A stretch of DNA of 64,000 bases from Bacteroides reticulotermitis JCM 10512 (GTDB lineage: Bacteria; Bacteroidota; Bacteroidia; Bacteroidales; Bacteroidaceae), in assembly GCF_000517545.1 (NCBI RefSeq), contig NZ_BAIV01000023.1, positions 1 through 64,000 of the forward strand, in the 5' to 3' direction. Positions 58,487 to 64,000 of the stretch are shown one piece after another. The notes beneath the pieces are model-generated. The model was not told the DNA's origin. It was given only the letters and a program-made list of their open reading frames with translations, and ran no database searches. Position 1 is the stretch's first letter. Each line of letters opens with the position of its first letter. The position numbers and the translations under genes were made by a program.

Positions 58487-59278
58487 TTATTTTTTCTTTA
58501 AAGACAATGCAACTCCGTTGCTAGCATCATAAAGAGCTAATGTGCCATCTGCCTGCACTTTGAACGACTGAACCTCATTCAACGCTTTCATCACTTTACC
58601 TTCCACTTCCATATCGGGACAAGCCATCATTGTAGACATGACAGCCGGGAAAGAAATAGCTTCCGCATTCTCAACGCTCGTTACAAAACCTCCGTTCATA
58701 AGATTACATCCTGCACAGCCATGAATCGTTTTATCTTTCACATTAAATTTAATGAAAGGTTGTTTTTCCATGCCGGTTGGTATTGCTTCTCCATGAACTT
58801 TCTGAATCAACCATTCTCCGTTTAAAGACGAAAGGCCGGGATCGGCTGCCTTCTTTTCCAACATCATTACCGGACGTTTGGAAGCATTGCAGAGATACAT
58901 CTTATTCTTACCGGCTTTTTGATAGCTTTTCACCTGAGCTAAAGCATTCAAAACATTATTTTCTGTAGTCATATCCGGGCACATCATCCGTGTACTTCCC
59001 ATTCCTTTAAACTCCAGCGTTCCGGGAGTGGAATTTACATCAAAGCTTCCCATCATACGATTACATCCACTACTACCATGCACACGGCCTTCAGTAGTAT
59101 CAAAGCCAATAAAAGGAGCCGTGCGATTTTCTCCGGAGACAACTTTAGCCCCGTTTACTTCTACGATATTCCATTCGCCGCTGATTGATGACAAAGATAC
59201 CGCTTTCTCTACAGTGCGGCATGAAGACATGACAAGAACTGCACTTACCATGCAAATTGAAACTAATACTTTTTTCAT
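58487..59278 (-). CDS. Lipoprotein with two META (HslJ-like) domains
   Basis: A 263-aa lipoprotein (MSSC lipobox). It carries two copies of the META domain: the first has SGEWNIVEVNGAKV, PFIGFDTTEGRVHGSSGCNRMMGSF and MGSTRMMCPDMTTENNVLNALAQVKSY; the second has NGEWLIQKVHGEAI, PFIKFNVKDKTIHGCAGCNLMNGGF and MSTMMACPDMEVEGKVMKALNEVQSF. The CN and ACP-type cysteines pair up similarly in both. HslJ-like proteins are linked to outer-envelope stress. Start 59278 is used since it gives the lipobox; a longer frame from 59341 adds no feature. Confidence 0.88.
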   Translation of the reverse strand: MKKVLVSICMVSAVLVMSSCRTVEKAVSLSSISGEWNIVEVNGAKVVSGENRTAPFIGFDTTEGRVHGSSGCNRMMGSFDVNSTPGTLEFKGMGSTRMMCPDMTTENNVLNALAQVKSYQKAGKNKMYLCNASKRPVMMLEKKAADPGLSSLNGEWLIQKVHGEAIPTGMEKQPFIKFNVKDKTIHGCAGCNLMNGGFVTSVENAEAISFPAVMSTMMACPDMEVEGKVMKALNEVQSFKVQADGTLALYDASNGVALSLKKK

Positions 59279-59361
59279 TGTTGCTATAATGTTTAAGTTA
59301 AAATAGATGGCAAAGTTATCAAAAAAGCTGAATACTTCCACCCTTTATTCTATAAAATTCA

Positions 59362-59369
59362 TATATTTG
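59362..59369 (+). promoter_or_regulatory. Putative -7 box for the unknown exported protein
   Basis: TATATTTG matches TAnnTTTG, 59 nt before the start codon at 59429. Confidence 0.5.
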
Positions 59370-59428
59370 CTGTCACTATAAACAAATACGGTTCCAATAT
59401 AGTTCACCATAAAAAGATTAAAACGTAT

Positions 59429-60715
59429 ATGAGAATAATTGTCAGTATTCTTATTTTCACCTTTTATAGTATCCTGAGCGTTATTGCCCAGAATGAGTAT
59501 CTTGTTAAGACCTCATCGCCTCAGCAAGCGTCGTCAGCAGATGAAGAAGAGCTATTCATCGAAAAGAATTTCCCATTGGAACTCCTTAATAAATGGACGC
59601 CAGGTACAAGATTCATGTTCATCCCCAACAACCGTAATGCAGCTTTTCCTGTTTTTTCTGACTATGAAAGTGAGAAAGACGTTGATAACTATTCATTGAA
59701 GAATAAGATCCTAAGCTTTGTCGGCACCGAGGAAAAAGTCAGTAATCTATCCATTGGAACTAATTACTCAACGCGTTTTATTTTTGAATGTGACAGTAAA
59801 ATGTACTATCATGAAATTAAAAATATGCGTCTGGATGAGATCACTGAGAAGAATCCCCGAGCGGCTATTAACGGACTTATTTTCCTGAAAGATGTAGATA
59901 AAGCCAAAGAACTTTTATTAGGACAAACGATCTATATACAGACAGAGTCTGCCCGCATAGACGATGCAAATAGTTACTCCGGTTATAAAGAAGTTCCGAT
60001 TCCTAAAAACATGTCGGCAACGGTTACAGCTATCGGCGTAGGTAATCAAAACTATCCGGTAAAGATCGTTTTTCAAAATCCACAAGGCCAGTCATACTAT
60101 TTAGAAGTCGCCATTTCGCGTACCAATTCCGGAATGGATATCAGCGACTTCCAAGCTGATAAGAAGATGAAGTATTTTGCCAATGCCATCAGTCTGACAG
60201 ATAAAGCGACAGATATAGTGAGCCGGATAAAAAGCAAATACCTAAACCACCCGGTTTATCCCAAAAAGACATTGGAAGCTAAACGTCAAATTTCCCTTGA
60301 AACTGATAGAGAAACATCTCGTGTCCTTTTAATACGATATACACCTTTGACAATCAAAGCCATTGAAGCTTACGGCACAAAAAATCAGGCGATTGTGACT
60401 CTTGAAGATCAAAACGACATTCTGTATCAAGTAGAAGTAGACTTGAAATATGATGTGATTATAAAGAATGAAAAATACATTGAAGACCTTTTCTGCTTTG
60501 AGGATATCCGAAAGAAGTATCCGGGCATTACCGTTGCGCGTTGGAAATTGATTGCTAACGGTAATGTGGAAAGTGGTATGAGTACCGACGAATGCAGACT
60601 GTCTTTAGGAAATCCATTCGAGATTCAGTTCAAAAAAGATCATCGTTTTGAAACTTGGTTCTATAACGGGAAAACACTTGAGTTTGAGAGTGGCACCTTG
60701 CTACACATCAAATAA
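59429..60715 (+). CDS. Unknown exported protein with BamE-like C-terminal motif
   Basis: A 428-aa exported protein with a signal peptide (SILSVIAQ). The middle is beta-rich and has no family I recognise. Near residue 390 is VESGMSTDECRLSLGNP followed by WFYNGKTLEFESGTL, which resembles the SmpA/OmlA (BamE) pattern 'GMTxxEVRxxLGxP ... W.Y' found in several envelope lipoproteins. Its promoter box is visible upstream. It lies between a META lipoprotein and a polyamine gene, which says little about its role. Confidence 0.75.
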   Translation: MRIIVSILIFTFYSILSVIAQNEYLVKTSSPQQASSADEEELFIEKNFPLELLNKWTPGTRFMFIPNNRNAAFPVFSDYESEKDVDNYSLKNKILSFVGTEEKVSNLSIGTNYSTRFIFECDSKMYYHEIKNMRLDEITEKNPRAAINGLIFLKDVDKAKELLLGQTIYIQTESARIDDANSYSGYKEVPIPKNMSATVTAIGVGNQNYPVKIVFQNPQGQSYYLEVAISRTNSGMDISDFQADKKMKYFANAISLTDKATDIVSRIKSKYLNHPVYPKKTLEAKRQISLETDRETSRVLLIRYTPLTIKAIEAYGTKNQAIVTLEDQNDILYQVEVDLKYDVIIKNEKYIEDLFCFEDIRKKYPGITVARWKLIANGNVESGMSTDECRLSLGNPFEIQFKKDHRFETWFYNGKTLEFESGTLLHIK

Positions 60716-60754
60716 AAAGGAGTACGAACAACCGATAATCTAAAAATAATAACG

Positions 60755-60762
60755 TATATTTG
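60755..60762 (+). promoter_or_regulatory. Putative -7 box for the polyamine/peroxiredoxin genes
   Basis: TATATTTG matches TAnnTTTG, about 60 nt before the start at 60824. Confidence 0.5.
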
Positions 60763-60823
60763 CTCAATCAATTTAGGAAAATTGATAGTTCTAAAATTAT
60801 AATTAATCATTCGTAGATAGAAA

Positions 60824-62017
60824 ATGGGTAAAGTTCTTATTATCGGTGCAGGCGGAGTTGGTACCGTTGTTGCACACAAAGTGGCACAAAATGCCGATGT
60901 TTTCACTGACATTATGATTGCTAGTCGCACAAAAGAGAAATGTGACAAGATTGTAGCTGAGATAGGTAATCCCCAAATAAAAACGGCCAAAGTCGATGCA
61001 GACAATGTAGCGGAATTGGTTGCTTTATTCAATGATTTTAAACCGGAAATGGTGATTAATGTCGCTCTTCCATACCAGGATTTGACGATTATGGAAGCTT
61101 GCCTGCAAGCAGGAGTCAATTACCTGGATACCGCCAACTATGAGCCGAAAGACGTAGCTCATTTCGAATACAGCTGGCAGTGGGCTTATCACGAACGTTT
61201 CAAACAAGCCGGACTAACAGCTATTTTGGGCTGCGGTTTCGATCCGGGAGTTAGCGGTATTTATACAGCCTATGCAGCTAAGCACTATTTCGACGAAATC
61301 CACTACCTGGATATCGTTGACTGTAATGCCGGCAATCACCACAAAGCTTTCGCTACTAATTTCAATCCGGAAATTAACATACGTGAGATTACTCAAAACG
61401 GACGTTACTACGAAAACGGCAAATGGGTTACCACCGAACCGTTGGAAATACATAAGGATCTGACTTATCCGAATATCGGCCCGAAAGACTCTTACCTTCT
61501 TTATCATGAAGAACTGGAATCATTAGTAAAGAACTTCCCGACTATTAAACGGGCACGCTTCTGGATGACTTTCGGACAAGAGTATTTGACTCACCTACGC
61601 GTAATTCAAAACATTGGAATGGCGCGTATTGATGAGGTTGACTACAATGGTGTGAAGATCGTACCGCTTCAATTCCTGAAGGCAGTTCTTCCTAACCCAC
61701 AAGATTTAGGAGAGAACTACGAAGGCGAAACATCAATCGGATGTCGCATTCGCGGACTGAAAGATGGTAAGGAACGCACATATTACGTTTACAACAATTG
61801 CAGTCACCAGGAAGCTTATAAAGAAACCGGTATGCAGGGAGTAAGCTATACAACAGGAGTTCCGGCTATGATCGGAGCCTTAATGTTCTTCAAAGGCGAA
61901 TGGAAACGCCCGGGAGTAAACAACGTAGAAGAATTCAACCCGGATCCATTCATGGAACAACTAAACAAACAAGGATTGCCATGGCATGAAGTGTTTGATG
62001 GAGATTTGGAACTATAA
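60824..62017 (+). CDS. Carboxynorspermidine/carboxyspermidine dehydrogenase (saccharopine dehydrogenase family)
   Basis: NADPH-dependent reductive condensation enzyme of the alternative spermidine route (aspartate semialdehyde plus a diamine), 397 aa. LIIGAGGVGTVVAHKVAQN is the Rossmann start; NVALPYQDLTIMEACLQAGVNYLDTANYE and LGCGFDPGVSGIYTAYAAKHY are conserved in this branch, as are QPLG-like late motifs (GCRIRGLKDGKERTYYVYNNCSHQEAY). The closely packed bcp gene (14 nt) shares its transcript. Saccharopine dehydrogenase proper is unlikely because Bacteroides does not use that lysine pathway. No decarboxylase partner is in the window. Confidence 0.85.
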   Translation: MGKVLIIGAGGVGTVVAHKVAQNADVFTDIMIASRTKEKCDKIVAEIGNPQIKTAKVDADNVAELVALFNDFKPEMVINVALPYQDLTIMEACLQAGVNYLDTANYEPKDVAHFEYSWQWAYHERFKQAGLTAILGCGFDPGVSGIYTAYAAKHYFDEIHYLDIVDCNAGNHHKAFATNFNPEINIREITQNGRYYENGKWVTTEPLEIHKDLTYPNIGPKDSYLLYHEELESLVKNFPTIKRARFWMTFGQEYLTHLRVIQNIGMARIDEVDYNGVKIVPLQFLKAVLPNPQDLGENYEGETSIGCRIRGLKDGKERTYYVYNNCSHQEAYKETGMQGVSYTTGVPAMIGALMFFKGEWKRPGVNNVEEFNPDPFMEQLNKQGLPWHEVFDGDLEL

Positions 62018-62031
62018 AAAAAGTAATAAGC

Positions 62032-62487
62032 ATGATTAATGTAGGAGACCATGCACCTGAAGTTTTGGGTGTCAATGAAAAAGGAGAAGAGATTCGCCTA
62101 AGCAATTACAAGGGACAGAAGATTGTGTTGTATTTCTATCCGAAAGACAACACTTCGGGATGCACCGCTCAAGCTTGTAGCCTGCGCGATAATTATGCAG
62201 ACCTACGCAAAGCCGGTTATGAAGTGATCGGAGTAAGCGTGGATAACGAAAAGTCACACCAGAAATTTATTGAGAAGAATGATCTCCCATTCACACTGAT
62301 AGCGGATACTGACAAAAAGTTAGTAGAAACATTTGGCGTATGGGGAGAAAAGAAACTTTATGGACGAGCATACATGGGCACTTTCCGCACAACATTCCTA
62401 ATCAATGAAGAGGGAATAGTGGAACGGATTATCACTCCTAAGGAAGTGAAGACGAAAGAACATGCCGCACAGATTTTAAATCAGTAA
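62032..62487 (+). CDS. bcp: Thiol peroxidase Bcp (peroxiredoxin)
   Basis: A 151-aa thioredoxin-fold peroxide reductase. YFYPKDNTSGCTAQACSLRDNY carries the peroxidatic Cys (TxxC) and the resolving Cys five residues on, the atypical 2-Cys arrangement of Bcp. GVWGEKKLYGRAYMGTFRTTFLI is the usual C-terminal segment. Starts 14 nt after the carboxyspermidine dehydrogenase. Confidence 0.95.
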   Translation: MINVGDHAPEVLGVNEKGEEIRLSNYKGQKIVLYFYPKDNTSGCTAQACSLRDNYADLRKAGYEVIGVSVDNEKSHQKFIEKNDLPFTLIADTDKKLVETFGVWGEKKLYGRAYMGTFRTTFLINEEGIVERIITPKEVKTKEHAAQILNQ

Positions 62488-62580
62488 AATCCGGCAATCC
62501 AAACAGTACTTTATAGACATTCTTGGAGAGAAAAACAACTAAACTTATAGATAAAAGGTATATGCCAAGAAAGACGAACT

Positions 62581-62588
62581 TAATTTTG
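62581..62588 (+). promoter_or_regulatory. Possible -7 box close to recA
   Basis: TAATTTTG matches TAnnTTTG but lies only 14 nt before the recA start, so the message would be nearly leaderless; it may be a chance match. No SOS-type LexA box was recognised. Confidence 0.3.
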
Positions 62589-62602
62589 AAACAAGTAATA
62601 AA

Positions 62603-63595
62603 ATGGCAGCAAGCGAAAAACTGAAAGCCTTACAGGCAGCCATGGAGAAGATAGAAAAGAACTTCGGTAAAGGTTCTATCATGAAGATGGGAGATGAGAG
62701 TATTGAACAGATAGAAGTAATCCCGACAGGATCGATTGCACTAGACGTGGCACTTGGAGTCGGAGGTTATCCGAGAGGACGAATTGTCGAAATATACGGA
62801 CCAGAATCATCAGGTAAAACAACTTTAGCTATCCATGCGATAGCTGAAGCTCAAAAAGCCGGTGGCATTGCTGCCTTTATTGATGCCGAGCATGCTTTCG
62901 ATCGTTTCTATGCTGCTAAATTGGGTGTAGATATCGATAACCTATTAATATCACAGCCGGACAACGGTGAACAAGCATTGGAAATTGCGGAACAATTGAT
63001 CCGTTCTTCTGCTATCGATATTATTGTAGTTGACTCGGTAGCAGCATTGACTCCTAAAGCTGAAATCGAAGGTGATATGGGAGATAATAAAGTAGGCTTA
63101 CAAGCACGCTTAATGTCGCAAGCATTACGTAAACTTACGGGTGCTGTAAGCAAAACCCGCACGACATGCGTTTTCATTAACCAGTTGCGTGAAAAGATCG
63201 GTGTTATGTTCGGTAATCCCGAAACTACAACCGGTGGTAATGCTTTGAAGTTCTATGCATCTGTACGCTTAGATATCCGTGGTAGTCAGGCTATCAAGGA
63301 CGGAGAAGAAGTTCTTGGTAAACTAACCAAAGTGAAAGTTGTAAAAAACAAGGTAGCACCTCCTTTCCGCAGAGCAGAATTCGACATCATGTTTGGTGAA
63401 GGAATCTCGCATACCGGAGAAATCATTGACTTGGGAGCAGAGCTAGGCATTATCAAGAAAAGCGGTTCATGGTACAGTTATAATGACACGAAACTCGGAC
63501 AAGGTAGAGATGCTGCAAAACAATGCATGGCCGACAACCCGGAATTGTGTGATGAACTGGAAGGTTTGATTTTTGAAGCATTAAAATCGAAATAA
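62603..63595 (+). CDS. recA: RecA recombinase
   Basis: Homologous recombination and SOS co-protease, 330 aa. GSIMKMGDE, GRIVEIYGPESSGKTTLAIH (Walker A), VVDSVAALTPKAE (Walker B), VFINQLREKIGVMFGNPETTTGG (L2 and Q-loop) and KNKVAPPFRRAEFDIMFGEGIS are all intact. The C-terminus is shorter than in E. coli, as in other Bacteroides RecA proteins. Ends at a strong terminator. Confidence 0.99.
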   Translation: MAASEKLKALQAAMEKIEKNFGKGSIMKMGDESIEQIEVIPTGSIALDVALGVGGYPRGRIVEIYGPESSGKTTLAIHAIAEAQKAGGIAAFIDAEHAFDRFYAAKLGVDIDNLLISQPDNGEQALEIAEQLIRSSAIDIIVVDSVAALTPKAEIEGDMGDNKVGLQARLMSQALRKLTGAVSKTRTTCVFINQLREKIGVMFGNPETTTGGNALKFYASVRLDIRGSQAIKDGEEVLGKLTKVKVVKNKVAPPFRRAEFDIMFGEGISHTGEIIDLGAELGIIKKSGSWYSYNDTKLGQGRDAAKQCMADNPELCDELEGLIFEALKSK

Positions 63596-63624
63596 GTACA
63601 ACCGGATAAAACCGTTTCATATAA

Positions 63625-63668
63625 TAAGGTGGGGAGCATCTGTTTTAGACAGATATTCCCCACCTTTA
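63625..63668. terminator. Terminator between recA and the convergent transporter gene
   Basis: TAAGGTGGGGA pairs with TCCCCACCTTTA across a loop that has its own ATCTG/CAGAT stem; T-rich on the right and A-rich on the left, so it can serve both convergent genes. Confidence 0.8.
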
Positions 63669-63701
63669 TTTATTGTCAGACAATTGTAGTTTGCTGGCTT
63701 A

Positions 63702-64000
63702 TTAAGTCAGATAAATATAGGCAAGCGTACTCAGGCTAATAATGATCCACAATAATACTCCCTGAATCAAAGGCTTTACCCCTACAGTTTTCAATACATC
63801 AAACGAAAGCGATGCACCAATAAAAAACATAGTAATGGTCAGCGTCTTACGAGCAAACTTATTAATAGCCTCTCCCAGTTCCGGCACCCCGTTCAAGAAA
63901 TAGGTATTAGCAACCATTGCCAACACAAAGAAGAATATAAACCAAGGTATGCTAATTTTCTGTCCCTTACTTTTAAATAGAAATGAGGAACCAAAAGCAA
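63702..64000 (-). CDS. YeiH-family (UPF0324) membrane transporter, C-terminal part
   Basis: Open on the minus strand from the window edge, so the start lies beyond the window. The visible 98 residues hold hydrophobic segments with IPWFIFFVLAMVANTYF, LTITMFFIGASLSFDVLKTVGVKPLIQGVLLWIIISL, typical of the last helices of YeiH/UPF0324 proteins, described as putative sulfate exporters. Short frames with internal starts only cover part of it. Confidence 0.8.
   Translation of the reverse strand, partial: AFGSSFLFKSKGQKISIPWFIFFFVLAMVANTYFLNGVPELGEAINKFARKTLTITMFFIGASLSFDVLKTVGVKPLIQGVLLWIIISLSTLAYIYLT

Noticed and set aside
60824..62017. Saccharopine dehydrogenase of lysine metabolism
   Set aside because: The internal motifs fit the carboxy(nor)spermidine branch, and the lysine route is not used by these bacteria.

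Overview
The window is chromosomal DNA from a Bacteroides-like gut Bacteroidota. The evidence is a SusC/SusD pair, a hybrid two-component regulator, SPII lipoproteins with SusD/SGBP-like N-termini, many TAnnTTTG (-7) promoter boxes and housekeeping genes of Bacteroides type. Gene order and protein motifs of the central block closely match the heparan sulfate/heparin utilisation locus of B. thetaiotaomicron (BT4652-BT4663); this comparison is from memory, not a search. No rRNA, tRNA, CRISPR array, insertion sequence or integrase was seen.

Layout. 0.1-2.6 kb (-): trkA-trkH potassium uptake. 2.8-4.1 kb (+): stand-alone TrpB2-type tryptophan synthase beta. 4.3-34.1 kb (+): glycosaminoglycan locus, with HTCS sensor-regulator, PL12-like lyase, surface glycan-binding protein, SusC, SusD, a PL8 lyase and GH95 glycosidase pair, GH88, a second PL12 lyase, a serine-type sulfatase, a PHP/DUF3604-like protein, a ROK kinase and a PL15-like exolyase. 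34.3-41.8 kb: a NUDIX-family regulator (-) divergent from a GH3 / SusD-less outer-membrane receptor / EEP phosphatase / histidine phosphatase operon (+), with three identical-format 17-bp operators between them. 42.0-47.1 kb: nfo (+), then an ECF sigma / membrane anti-sigma-like / DUF4890 / outer-membrane barrel operon (-). 47.1-56.1 kb: a looser region with DUF4250, DedA, DUF47-PiT phosphate transport, YdeI-like, Crp/Fnr, acyltransferase, DUF3795, GNAT and two apparent gene remnants. 56.2-64 kb: dnaK, a double META-domain lipoprotein, an unknown secreted protein, carboxy(nor)spermidine dehydrogenase, bcp, recA and the end of a YeiH-type transporter.

How it works together. In the large locus, surface proteins (SGBP, SusD, a lipoprotein lyase) would capture and cut sulfated glycosaminoglycan, SusC would import oligosaccharides, periplasmic PL12/PL15/GH88/sulfatase would finish depolymerisation, and the ROK kinase would phosphorylate a released amino sugar or hexose. 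The HTCS would sense an oligosaccharide and activate the locus. PL8 and GH95 overlap by 8 bp and sit behind a strong terminator, so they look like an added module suited to chondroitin-type or fucosylated chains.

Two signals stand out. Eight genes carry nine frame breaks, and every one is exactly one base short; eight of the nine are repaired by turning a GC into GCC. This points to a systematic deletion process, most probably a sequencing or consensus artefact, so these genes may be intact in the organism. Second, two intergenic arrays (8.4 and 47.6 kb) of about 90 bp are built from short inverted words spaced about 11 bp apart, one DNA turn, and match no feature class I can name.
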